A stretch of DNA of 64,000 bases from Chromobacterium violaceum ATCC 12472 (GTDB lineage: Bacteria; Pseudomonadota; Gammaproteobacteria; Burkholderiales; Chromobacteriaceae): NCBI RefSeq assembly GCF_000007705.1, contig NC_005085.1, positions 2,861,752-2,925,751 of the forward strand. The letters are read 5' to 3'. Positions within the stretch are counted from its first letter, which is position 1, and the number at the start of each line of letters is the position of its first letter. A program made the position numbers and the translations under genes. Below are positions 24,564 to 33,900 of the stretch, in pieces. The notes under the pieces are model-generated. The model did not search any database. It was not told where the DNA came from and saw nothing but the letters and a program-made list of their open reading frames with translations.

Positions 24564-26480
24564 ATGAGCGATCATCACCACCACGACCATCATCTGGGCT
24601 GCGCTTGCTGCGCGCTGCCGTTGCTGGAACTGCTGGACCAGCCGCAACTGTCGCAGGATGAATGGCAGCGAGAACTGGAAACGCTGGCGCCAGAACTGGG
24701 CAAGCGGTTCCCACGGCCCGGCCAGCAGGAAAGCGCCATCTTTCACGGCGGCAGCATCCGACCGCTGGCGGCGGCCGGCCCCAGCCGCGTAGCCGCGCTG
24801 GGCATGTCCGGCGGGCGCATCGTGGCCATGGGGGACCTGGACGACGTGCGCGCGGCGATGGCCAGCCACCGTCCGTTCCGCGAGATCGACCTGGACGGCC
24901 GCGCGCTGCTGCCGGGCCTGGTGGACCCTCACATGCACATCATGCCCAGCGCGCTGTTCAAAAGCTGGATATCGCTGAGCGCCTTCGGCGTCACCCGAAA
25001 CAGCCAGGACGGCGAAGACGCCCAGGTGCTGAATCCGGACTACAGCTACCAACAGATCAAGGACAAGCTCCTGCCGGCCATCGCGCAGGCAAAACAACCC
25101 GGCGCCGCATCCAACTGGGTGCTCGGCTTCGGCGTCGACCCCTCGCTGATGCGGGAATGGGTGGATATCAAGGCCTCCTCCCTGGACGAGCTGGCTCCGC
25201 CGGACGACAACATCGCCGTCTTCCTGCTCAACGCCTCCGGCCACATCGGCTACGCCAACACCGCGGCGATGAAGGAAGCCGGACTCACGCCGGAACAGAT
25301 CAAAAAGTGCGAAGGCGTGCTGACGGAAGCCAACATTATCCAGATCATGGGCAAGATTCCTAAACGGATACTGGCGAAAGACCTGCTGCGCAACCTGCTT
25401 ATGGTGCTGCACGACGCGGCGTCCAGGGGCAACACCATGCTGTTCGACGCGGGGCTGGGCTCGTCGCTCAAGGAAGCGGAAGTCCGGTTGCTCCAGCTGA
25501 TCGCGAAACTCGGCCTGTCCCCGGTGCGCATCGCCGGCGCCCTGTACTCCAACGAGCTGACGCAGATGCGGCAGTGGATGAAGCTCTACCAGCCTGACCT
25601 GAACAGCCAGGACGACAGCCACTTCAGCATCAAGGCGCTGAAACTGGTGGCCGACGGCTCCAACCAAGGCCTGACCGGCTTCCAGTTCAGCCCCTACAAA
25701 AACGTCGCGCAACACCCGGTGCCGGACGTGCCGCCCATCGGCCTGTTCAACTTCAAAATCCCGGATGCCCCCAGCTCGGAGAACGAGAATCGGCTGCCGG
25801 ACTCTCTGGCAAGTTACCTCCATCTGGCGCTGGGCTCCGGCTGGCCAGTGCTGGTGCACTCCAACGGCGAGCAGGCGATGGAGCTGGTGCTGGACAGCTA
25901 CCAGGAGGCGATCAGCGCCACCCGCGCCGACGCGCGCCACCTCCGCCTGCGGGTGGAGCACGCCTCGCTTCTCACCGACGCCACCTTGAGCCGCATGGCC
26001 AGCATGGGTCTGTCGCCCAGTTTCCTGATCGGCCACGTCGGCTATTGGGGTTATGCCCTTCAAAACGATATTCTGGGCGAAGCGCGCACGGAGCTGCTGG
26101 ACCGCTGTAAATCGGCGCGTGACGCCGGTATTCGCATCAGCCTTCATTCCGACCACTTCGTCTCGCCCCTGGGCTCGCTGCGGATGGCGGAGCAGGCGAT
26201 TTACCGCAAGATGGAAGGCGCGCCGCAAGAGGAAAAGCCCGTGCTGAACAAAGAAGAATGTCTCAGCCATGAACAGGCGCTGGCCGCGGTCACGCTGGAC
26301 GCGGCCTGGCAATGCCACATGGATCACCTGGTCGGCTCGCTGGAGCCGGGCAAGCTGGCCGACATGGTGATTCTGGGCCAGGACCCGCTCGACGATGGCG
26401 TGACCGACCTGCGCCACATCAACGTCCATGAAACCTGGCGCGGCGGCGCGAGGGTGTACGCCAATCCCAACACGCATTAA
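24564..26480 (+). CDS. Amidohydrolase-family metal-dependent hydrolase with His-rich N terminus
   Basis: A 638-residue protein of the amidohydrolase_3/YtcJ-like group (TIM-barrel amidases and deaminases with a bound metal). Metal-site motifs visible: VDPHMHIMPSA (HxH), LKLVADGSNQGLTGF, VLVHSNGEQAMELVL, LRVEHASLLTD and ISLHSDHFVSPLGSL, then the C-terminal beta-sandwich (GSLEPGKLADMVILGQDPLD). An unusual start, MSDHHHHDHHLGCACCALPL, offers seven histidines and three cysteines and could bind zinc, nickel or copper. AAGGAG lies about 10 nt before ATG 24564. No signal peptide. The substrate is unknown. Confidence 0.88.
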   Translation: MSDHHHHDHHLGCACCALPLLELLDQPQLSQDEWQRELETLAPELGKRFPRPGQQESAIFHGGSIRPLAAAGPSRVAALGMSGGRIVAMGDLDDVRAAMASHRPFREIDLDGRALLPGLVDPHMHIMPSALFKSWISLSAFGVTRNSQDGEDAQVLNPDYSYQQIKDKLLPAIAQAKQPGAASNWVLGFGVDPSLMREWVDIKASSLDELAPPDDNIAVFLLNASGHIGYANTAAMKEAGLTPEQIKKCEGVLTEANIIQIMGKIPKRILAKDLLRNLLMVLHDAASRGNTMLFDAGLGSSLKEAEVRLLQLIAKLGLSPVRIAGALYSNELTQMRQWMKLYQPDLNSQDDSHFSIKALKLVADGSNQGLTGFQFSPYKNVAQHPVPDVPPIGLFNFKIPDAPSSENENRLPDSLASYLHLALGSGWPVLVHSNGEQAMELVLDSYQEAISATRADARHLRLRVEHASLLTDATLSRMASMGLSPSFLIGHVGYWGYALQNDILGEARTELLDRCKSARDAGIRISLHSDHFVSPLGSLRMAEQAIYRKMEGAPQEEKPVLNKEECLSHEQALAAVTLDAAWQCHMDHLVGSLEPGKLADMVILGQDPLDDGVTDLRHINVHETWRGGARVYANPNTH

Positions 26481-26512
26481 TCGCCAACACCCGGCCTGCG
26501 CCGGGACCATGC

Positions 26513-26540
26513 GCGGCCTGTCCTGCAATGGGCAGGCCGC
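26513..26540 (+). terminator. Hairpin after the amidohydrolase gene
   Basis: GCGGCCTG pairs with CAGGCCGC (plus CC with GG) around a short loop, 32 bp after the stop. No run of Ts follows directly, so it is a possible rather than certain terminator. Confidence 0.45.
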
Positions 26541-26701
26541 TTGCCATATTTGAACATCAAGCCGTCACCGCCCTAGAGCCGCCCTCCCCGCGCAAGCGCC
26601 GCGCGGCCTTGCCGTCGGTCGGTTCCTTCCTGCGCTTCATCCTGGCAATCTCCGCGGTCTGTTCCGCCTAGACGGCGGGCGCGGCCGCTCATGATTTCGC
26701 C

Positions 26702-27141
26702 ATGCCCGCTTCAGGACCGCCGCCCCAGTCAGGCCGGCACATGCTGCTTATCGCCAACGCCCTGCGCTACGGCGGCATTTCCAAGGCCACCCGCAGCTTC
26801 TTGGACGCCGCCGACTATCTGCATTGGCAGATGAAAGTGGTGGACACCAGAAGCGGCGCCGCGCCGGTTAGGGAGCCCCTGCTGCTGCAGGCCACGGCCG
26901 AAGCATTGCCCGGCGTGGCGCAGGCCGGCACCGATAGCGCGCCCTTCCACCTGGAAATGGCCGTGCTCAGGCAGATGGGCAAGGCTGGCAAATAGCCGAC
27001 GAGCTGAGCCGCGGCTTCGTCAGAAAGACGGTCCTGATCGCGCCGGAATGACTGCTGGCGCATGGCCGCGACGGAAACTCCGAGCACGATTGCGCCTATG
27101 CGCGCGCCTACCTCTACATTTGGCGGAAAGGCAACGGCTAG
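26702..27141 (+). pseudogene. Possible decayed periplasmic sugar-binding protein gene
   Basis: A 97-codon frame (26702-26995) reads LLIANALRYGGISKATRSFL, then HWQMKVVDTRSG, resembling the N-terminal lobe of periplasmic binding proteins of the ribose/LacI type. It stops after KAGK. A shifted frame immediately beyond reads ADELSRGFVRKTVLIAPE and another reads AYARAYLYIWRKGNG before a stop. Short pieces in different frames and no signal peptide suggest a degraded gene. The assignment rests on weak resemblance. Confidence 0.35.
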
Positions 27142-27172
27142 ACGTCCGATGTCGTTCGCCGGCAGATTACGC

Positions 27173-27202
27173 TTGCTTCAATTATTAAAAAAAATATATA
27201 AC
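27173..27202 (+). promoter_or_regulatory. Putative sigma-70 promoter of bcsEFG
   Basis: TTGCTT (27173-27178) and TATAAC (27197-27202) are separated by 18 bp in a strikingly A-rich stretch, 29 bp before the bcsE ATG. TATATA at 27195 gives a 16-bp alternative spacing. Confidence 0.4.
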
Positions 27203-27231
27203 TGAAACAAGCAACAATTTAGGATGACTCG

Positions 27232-28812
27232 ATGGACTCTCCTATCGACCTCGACATCGCCAACCTGCCCCCGGCGATCACATCGATGGCGCCCAGCTGT
27301 CTCTATCTTGTCGTCTGCGACAGCGACGCGTTGATCCACGGGTTGCTGTTCGTCAACCTGCCAGGCGCCAACGCAACGCCCGCGGTTTTCTGCTGCGATC
27401 AGACTCCGGGCCGGCAGCATGACACGCGCTGGCTGGACCGGCGCATGCTTTCCGGCAGTCTGACCCTGCTGTCGCCCAAAGGAAGCGCCCGCCCCGCGCT
27501 GACCGAGTGCCTGGAAGAGCTGAGCCATGCCCGGGACCCTTTGCGCCGCGGCGATGAAAACGAATTGCTGGTGCTGGGCAATGCCGAAAAATATCTCGGT
27601 TTCGACCATCCTGACGCCGCCAGCCGGGAATTGCGCGCGGCCACGCAGTGGGCCGAGGAGAAACGCCGCTGCGTGCTGTTGCTGGCCAACCGTCAGCGGC
27701 TGGACATGGCGGCCCAGGCGATTCTGGCCAAGGCGGCCAGCTTGTGCGCCGGCCTTGCCTTGGCGCAGAAAATCGGCGCGGGCGTCTACAGCTGGCAAAC
27801 CGAGCACTGGATGGGCGCGGGCGCTGCCGCGGAAGCCCAAACGCACGTGCTGGGCCACGACGTTTCCGGCGCGCTGCGCCTGCTCCGGGAAGAACCGGAC
27901 GCGCTGGCCGCCCGTCCGGCCCTTGACCTGTTTCTCGTCCACGCCACCCGGGCCAGCCTCGACGGAAACACCCCGCCGCCGCCGCAATGGCAGCTGTACG
28001 ACGACCTGCCCGCGCTGACCGCGGCCGCCGGCGGCGCGGTGGCCGCCACCGTGCTGCTGGACACGGGAACCTCCCAACGCGAAACGCTGGCGGACGCCGT
28101 ATCCGGCCTGCGCCGGCAATGCGGCAGCCGGCTGAAGATACTGGTGCGCGAGTCGGGCAACCGCAGGCTGCGCCGGAACGAGGAGCAGCTGCTGCTGCAA
28201 CTGGGCGCCAACCTGGTGCTGCCAGCCGAGCTGCGCTTCGCCTCCGCGGTCAGCCTGATCCACGCGCTGCAACCCGCCGTCTATCAGCGCCGCAACCATC
28301 TGGAGCCTCAAATACTGCGGAATGCCAGCCTGCCGCCGACCGACCGCGGCTATCTGCCGCCCGCCCGCTTCGCCGAAATGGTGCGGAAAACCGTCCAGCG
28401 CAGCGGCGCCATCCAGATCAGCAGCACGCTGGTGATCCTGAGTCCCGCCGGCGGCATCCGCCCCTGGGAAATGCTGGCGCCGGACCGCTTCCGACGGACG
28501 GGCGACCTTTGCACGGCGGACACGCTCCAGGCCTATCTGTTCCTGTTCGCCTGCGGCGAAGCCGATGTGCCGGCGGCGCTGCGCAATCAGTTCCGCTTGC
28601 CGGTCACCGACCTGGCGGACAGCGCAACGCGCTGTCCGGACAACGCCAGCATTCTGCAGGCGCTGACTCGGCTGGAAAACCAGCCGAATCCGAGTCCGCC
28701 GCGCCCCAGGGACGGCGCCCGCGCCGCAAGCGCCAAGGGGCCGGCGCGCGTCGCGCTGCGCCGCCTGCCGTTGCGGCGCCGCGACAAAGACGGGGAGACC
28801 ATCGATGTTTGA
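27232..28812 (+). CDS. bcsE: Cellulose biosynthesis c-di-GMP-binding protein BcsE
   Basis: A 526-residue cytosolic regulator that binds c-di-GMP and boosts the cellulose synthase complex. The C-terminal GIL domain carries the RxGD c-di-GMP site as R422-T-G-D425 (RFRRTGDLCTADTLQAYLFL). Further BcsE-like stretches are LLLANRQRLDMAAQAILAKA and SGAIQISSTLVILSPAGGIR. AGGA lies about 7 nt before ATG 27232. It overlaps bcsF by 8 bp and opens the rightward bcsEFG operon. Residues after 480 are a basic Pro/Arg/Ala-rich tail of low complexity. Confidence 0.93.
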   Translation: MDSPIDLDIANLPPAITSMAPSCLYLVVCDSDALIHGLLFVNLPGANATPAVFCCDQTPGRQHDTRWLDRRMLSGSLTLLSPKGSARPALTECLEELSHARDPLRRGDENELLVLGNAEKYLGFDHPDAASRELRAATQWAEEKRRCVLLLANRQRLDMAAQAILAKAASLCAGLALAQKIGAGVYSWQTEHWMGAGAAAEAQTHVLGHDVSGALRLLREEPDALAARPALDLFLVHATRASLDGNTPPPPQWQLYDDLPALTAAAGGAVAATVLLDTGTSQRETLADAVSGLRRQCGSRLKILVRESGNRRLRRNEEQLLLQLGANLVLPAELRFASAVSLIHALQPAVYQRRNHLEPQILRNASLPPTDRGYLPPARFAEMVRKTVQRSGAIQISSTLVILSPAGGIRPWEMLAPDRFRRTGDLCTADTLQAYLFLFACGEADVPAALRNQFRLPVTDLADSATRCPDNASILQALTRLENQPNPSPPRPRDGARAASAKGPARVALRRLPLRRRDKDGETIDV

Positions 28813-29014
28813 CCCGCAAATGAACGAAATCCAGTTCCTGCTGCTGTTGACCGCGCTGGCCGCCGCCGCTGCCGGCTACCTGGCGCGCGCCTGGCTGGCG
28901 GCATGGCTGACCCAGCGCCGCCGGCGCAGGTTGCGCCATTTCAGGCCCCATCCTTACCGACCGCCGCCCATCGACCTGAAGGAAGCGGCCATACGCGGAA
29001 CCAAAGCCAAATGA
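28805..29014 (+). CDS. bcsF: BcsF, single-span membrane protein of the cellulose complex
   Basis: A 69-residue protein with one N-terminal transmembrane helix (IQFLLLLTALAAAAAGYLA) and a basic cytosolic tail (RRRRRLRHFRPHPYRPPP). BcsF recruits BcsE to the membrane and works with BcsG in enterobacteria. Size, topology and position between bcsE and bcsG support the call. It overlaps bcsE by 8 bp and bcsG by 4 bp (ATGA), indicating translational coupling. Confidence 0.88.
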   Translation: MFDPQMNEIQFLLLLTALAAAAAGYLARAWLAAWLTQRRRRRLRHFRPHPYRPPPIDLKEAAIRGTKAK

Positions 29015-30591
29015 CAGAGCGCAACCCTCCACCTCCGGCGCCAATGCCCGGTCCGTCAACAGGCCTGGGCGGCTGGAGCCTCTATTTCATTCTGAAGCTG
29101 CTGTTGGCCTGGCGCGGCGCGCTCAGCGCGCACCCCGCGCCCGACCTGGCTTTCGCCCTGGTCTTGCTGCTGCCGCTGCGCCGCCGCTGGCTGAGGCTGG
29201 CCCGCGACGCGCTGGCCTGGCCCGCCGCCGCCATTCTGCTTTACTACGACAGCTGGCTCCCGCCTCCCGCCGCGCTGTGGCGGGAGCTGTCCGAGCTGAA
29301 AGGCTTCAGCCTCAGCTACCTGATGGAGCTGGCTGGCCGGATACTGACGCCGACGTTGCTGATCGGCTTCACCGTAGTGCTGGCCGGATACTTGCTGCTG
29401 TCCCGCTTCCTGCGGCTGGGCACGCTGGTGATGGCGACGCTGCTGGCGCTGAGCGCGCATGAATTGTGGCAACAGCGCGCGCCCGCCGCGTCCGCGTCCT
29501 CTGCGTTCGGCGGCGCCCCGAGCGCGCAAACGCCGGACCAGCGGCTGGAAGGCTTCTTCCGCTCGGAACAACGCCGCCAGGTCGGCTTCCAGGGACCGCT
29601 GGCCGATCCCGGCTTCGACGTGCTGCTGCTGCACGTCTGTTCATTGTCATGGGACGATCTGCGCGCCGTCGGCTTCGACAACCCGCCCCTGCTCGCTCGG
29701 TTCGACATCGTATTCGACCGCTTCAACAGCGCCGCCTCATACAGCGGACCTGCCGCGCTCCGGGTATTGCGGGCCAGCTGCGGCCAACCGCGCCACTCGG
29801 CGCTGTACGAGCCGGCGCCGGAACAGTGCTTCCTGTTCGAAAACCTGGCCAAGGCAGGCTTCAAGACCGAACTCTCTCTCAATCACGACGGCAGTTTCGA
29901 CAGCTTCCTGCAGCAAATTCGCCGCAATGGACGGATGAATCTGCCGCTGACGCCGCAAGACGGCGTCGCCGTGGGCCAACGCGGCTTCGACAGCAGCCCG
30001 ATCTACAGCGACTACGCGATGCTGAACCGCTGGCTGCAGCTGCGTCTCCAGGAGCCCGATCCGCACGTGGCGGTCTACTACAACACCATCAGCCTGCACG
30101 ACGGCAACCGCATTCCCGAGGCGCCGGCGCTGGATACCGACGCCAGCTACAAATATCGCGCCGGCCGCCTGCTGCGCGACATCGGCCAATTCATCGACCT
30201 GCTGGAGCAGGATCACCGCAAGATGATCCTGCTGCTGGTGCCGGAGCACGGCGCCGCGCTGCGCGGCGACAAGCAGCAGTTCAGCGGACTGCGCGAGATT
30301 CCCTCGCCGCTGATCACCACCGTGCCCGCCGCGATCAAGGTGATAGGCAGCCAGGGCCGCCCGGCCCAGTACCGGGTCACCCAGCAGGCGAGCTACACCG
30401 CCATCGCCACCATCCTGTCCCGCATGCTGGCCAGAAGCCCCTTCGGCGCCGACTATCAGCCGGAAAGCTACGCCCAGGACCTGCCCGCCACGCCCTTCGT
30501 GTCCGAAAACGCCAATTTCACCGTGATGCAAAGCGGCAGCCGCTACCTGATGCAATCCAGCGGCGGCAATTGGAACGACTACCAGATGTAA
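29011..30591 (+). CDS. bcsG: Cellulose phosphoethanolamine transferase BcsG
   Basis: A 526-residue inner-membrane protein with about five N-terminal transmembrane segments (residues 20-155) and a periplasmic alkaline-phosphatase-like domain. It transfers phosphoethanolamine from phosphatidylethanolamine to glucose units of nascent cellulose. Matching BcsG stretches are LLHVCSLSWDDLRAVGF, FNSAASYSGPAALRVLRASC (nucleophilic serine in SYSG, partner cysteine in ASCGQ), YYNTISLHDGNRIPEA and LLVPEHGAALRGDKQQFSGL (metal ligands). The start overlaps the bcsF stop. Its own stop is 6 bp from that of the opposing operon. Confidence 0.95.
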   Translation: MTERNPPPPAPMPGPSTGLGGWSLYFILKLLLAWRGALSAHPAPDLAFALVLLLPLRRRWLRLARDALAWPAAAILLYYDSWLPPPAALWRELSELKGFSLSYLMELAGRILTPTLLIGFTVVLAGYLLLSRFLRLGTLVMATLLALSAHELWQQRAPAASASSAFGGAPSAQTPDQRLEGFFRSEQRRQVGFQGPLADPGFDVLLLHVCSLSWDDLRAVGFDNPPLLARFDIVFDRFNSAASYSGPAALRVLRASCGQPRHSALYEPAPEQCFLFENLAKAGFKTELSLNHDGSFDSFLQQIRRNGRMNLPLTPQDGVAVGQRGFDSSPIYSDYAMLNRWLQLRLQEPDPHVAVYYNTISLHDGNRIPEAPALDTDASYKYRAGRLLRDIGQFIDLLEQDHRKMILLLVPEHGAALRGDKQQFSGLREIPSPLITTVPAAIKVIGSQGRPAQYRVTQQASYTAIATILSRMLARSPFGADYQPESYAQDLPATPFVSENANFTVMQSGSRYLMQSSGGNWNDYQM

Positions 30592-30597
30592 GCGGCG

Positions 30598-30981
30598 CTA
30601 CCTGGACGGCGGAGCTTCCGCTTGCGGCCAAGGCGCGGGCAGCCTTGGCTCGAGAGCGTCCTCCGATTCGGCCGGCATGGCAGCCGCCGGGGCGGATGAG
30701 GCGATGCGGCGTTCGCCGCGCCTGACCCGCTCAAGGTTGGCCCGGATGTCGGCGCGCCCCGGCGAGATCAGCAGCGCCCGGCTCAGCAATAGCGATGCCG
30801 TGCCGGCCTCTCCCCGGGCGGCCAGCAACACGGCCAGCCGATTGATGGCATCGGGCCGGTAAGGATGCCGCCAGTAATCGGCCCGCGCCTGGGCGAGCGC
30901 CGGATCGGCCGCTTGCGCCCTGACCGTCGCCAGCGCCGCGGCCATCGCGGCCGCGAGCATCCAGATCATCGTCCTTGCCAT
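30598..30981 (-). CDS. Small exported TPR-like protein at the end of the bcs operon
   Basis: A 127-residue protein with a signal peptide (MARTMIWMLAAAMAAALATV, cleaved after RAQA). One or two TPR-like helices (YRPDAINRLAVLLAARGEAG, then LSRALLISPGRADI) precede a Pro/Ala-rich tail. Its ATG is 2 bp after the bcsC stop, so it is coupled to bcsC. It has no counterpart in the canonical E. coli bcs set. It may assist the TPR scaffold of BcsC in the periplasm, which is inference from position and fold. Confidence 0.78.
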   Translation of the reverse strand: MARTMIWMLAAAMAAALATVRAQAADPALAQARADYWRHPYRPDAINRLAVLLAARGEAGTASLLLSRALLISPGRADIRANLERVRRGERRIASSAPAAAMPAESEDALEPRLPAPWPQAEAPPSR

Positions 30982-30983
30982 CG

Positions 30984-33900
30984 TCAGAACTCCGAATACG
31001 GCTGCAGCGGCTCCACTGGGAACGGCAGCGTCCGCGGCGCGCCGTCCGGCTGGTAGCGCAGGTAGAACAGCAAGCGGCTGGGTTGATAATACTGCGAACG
31101 CTGGAGGTCCAGCATGCCGCCGAGAACGACGCCGGGCGAGAGCTGGTACTCGAACGCGCCGGTCAGCGCCGTTCCGCGCCCTGGCCCTGAACCGGCGCCG
31201 AAGAAAGGATTTCCGGCCCGGGCCTGCAGATCCGGCCGGGTGGGATAGAACGGCGACGCGTCCTCCCGCGCGCTGGAAAACGATGCGGCGCCGCGGATGA
31301 AATAACTCCAGCGCTCATTGCGCGCGGCATACCGCAACGGCAGCGACAGCGAGTTGTAGCGCTGAGGGCTGTAATAGCCGCCCTGGCCGAAGGTGAAGCC
31401 GCCCAGGTTCTTCCGGTACCAGAAATTGACGGTGTTGACGCCGGCCGTGATCAAACGGTCCGGCTCGTCCACCACCCGCCAGTACACGCCGCCCATGGCC
31501 GTCAGCTTGCGGTTGCTGTCCACGTTCTCGCCGCTCAACTGCTGGTAGGCGAAGTTGGACCACACGCCGAAGGAGCCGCCCTTGTCATAACCCAGGCCGC
31601 CGCCGAGGCCGGTGGCGACCACGCCTCCCCAGGCCTGGCCGGCATAGGGATCGCGCACGCCGGCGTAGCTGAGCAGCGAACTGGTCAACGGCCGCCGCGC
31701 CAGCGCCAGCTTGTAGCCGAAGGGCCCCAGATCGCCGGTACGCCGCGCGCCGCCGACGATGTTGGACACCGGGAAACCCAGCGGCGTGACGCCGATGTCG
31801 AAGCGCCAGTCGTCGCTCTCATAGCCGCCGCCCAGCGCGACGCCGCGCGCGCGCTGCGCGCCGTAGGCCGCCGCGCACGCTTGCGGACTGGCAGACGGCG
31901 CGCAGGCGGCGACGCTGCCGAAACGGTTCAGCGTGTAGTCGTTTCCAGGCCCCAGGTCCAGCGAGCCGGCGCTCACGCTGCCCGCCTCCCCGCGGAAAAA
32001 GTAATGGCCGTTGCCGGGCGCGGCCTTTTCCAGCAGCAGCGGCGTCTGCCACAGCGTCATCTGCGAAGCGCCCGGCGTGCCGTCGCTCGGACCGCGGTAC
32101 AGCAGGTCTATCCCCTGCCACGCCTTCCAGCTCTGCTTGTCCAGCAGTTCGGCATAAGCCCGGTGCAGGCCCTCCTCCTTCGCATCGGCCTGCGGCAGCT
32201 GGCGCAGCGGGCTATCGGCCGTTTCCGCGGAAGGCTGCGCCGCCGCGGCCTGGCGCGCAGAGGCTTCCAATCCTTCCCGGTACAGCGCCTGCGCCTGTTG
32301 CGGCTGGCCATGCGCCTGCGCGCGCTCGCCCGCCAGCAAGTAAACTCCCGGCGCGCTCAGCTCCTCTGCACGCAGCCGGGCCAATTCGCTGTCCACCCTG
32401 TCGGCATCGCCAAGCGCCGCCATCCGGCTCAAGACCCTCAACATGAAATCGGCGTCCCGGCCCGGTTTCGGCTGCGACAGAAGATCGGCGCCGGACCTGG
32501 CCGCACCCAGCCTGCCGGCGCCGATGTCCGCGTCCAGCAGCGCCAGGCGGGCTTCGTCGTCGTCCGGCCGCGCCGCCAATATCTTGTCCAGCCTGCCGCG
32601 CGCGGCATCCCAGCGGCCCGAGGCCATGTCGCCCTCGGCCAGCGCGCGCAGCAGCCGCGGATTGTCCGGCGCGGCCAGGGCGGCTTGCCTGAGAATGTCG
32701 TCGGCCTGGCGCGGCTGCCCCGCGGCGCGCGCCTGTTCCGCCCGGATCAGCGCCTGGCCGGCCAGCAGGTCCTTGAGCGTTTGCCGCTGCCCGGCGCTCA
32801 GCCTCTGTCCGTTCCGCGCCAAGGCGGCCAGCGCCGGCTCCGCCTCGGCCAGCCGCTTCTGATCCAGCAGCAGGCCGGCGTAGGCAAGCTCGTTGTCCGC
32901 GGTCGGTTGCGCCAGGCATGCGTCCCGCATCAGCGTCCTGGCGCGGTCGGGATCGCCCATCCGCTGCCAGGCCCGGGCCACATCGGCGAGCAGCGCCCCG
33001 TCGCCGGCCAGGCGGGCCTCAGCCTCCTCCAGCCGCCGCCGCGCCCGCCAGCCTTCTCCGCGCGCCGATTCGGCGTCGGCGAGCGCCAGCGTCTGCTTGA
33101 GCCAGGCGCGTCGCTGCAGCGCCGCCATGCCCGGCGTGCGGGATGCCTCGGGTATCTTCTCCAGCGCGGCCAGCGCGGCCGGACCCTCGCCGCGGCTGGA
33201 CAGAAACAAGGCATAGGCGTAGAGGCTGTCCGGATCGGCGGACGGTTCGTCCGCCAGCTCGCCCAGCAAGGCCTTGCCCTCCGCGCCCTGTCCGGCCGCC
33301 AGCAAGGCGCCGGCCAGCGCGTAACGGTTCCAGGGGTTGCGCGGCTGCAGGCTTACCGCTTGGCGCAGATACGGTACCGCTTGTTCGGTCTGCCCCTTGT
33401 CCCGCAAGGCATCGCCCCTGGCGCGTGCCGCCTGCGCCTCGGCGCTGCGGTAGGCGTCTCCCAGCGCCGCGCGCTGCTTCATCGGCATCGCGGCCAGCAG
33501 ATGGTCGGCATCTTCGTACTTGCCCTGCTCCAGATACAGGGCCGTCAGCCCGCCCAGGGCCCGCCCGCTGTCCGGCTTGCGGCGCAACGCCAGCCAGTAA
33601 TAGTCGCGCGCGGCGGGCAGATTGCGTTGCGCCGCCTGCCAATCCGCTTCCGCCAGCAGCACGTCGGCGTCGTCCGCGCGCAGCTGCCTGGCCGACTCTA
33701 TCCACGCCCGGGCCTGCGGCCAGTCCTGCCTGTCCATCGCCTCGCGGGCGCCGGCCAGCGCTTCTCCGAAGCGCGCGTCGGCCAGGCGCTGACGCCAGTC
33801 GTCCCCGCCCAACGCCTGTCCACGGCGGTAGGCTTCCGCCGCGTCGGCGTAACGGCCCTGCTTCTCCCGCAATCGACCCAGGCTGCGCAGGTATTGCGGA

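Noticed and set aside
24399-26528. Open frame of 709 codons on the minus strand opposite the amidohydrolase
   Set aside because: Antisense composition only; the amidohydrolase metal motifs on the plus strand are decisive.
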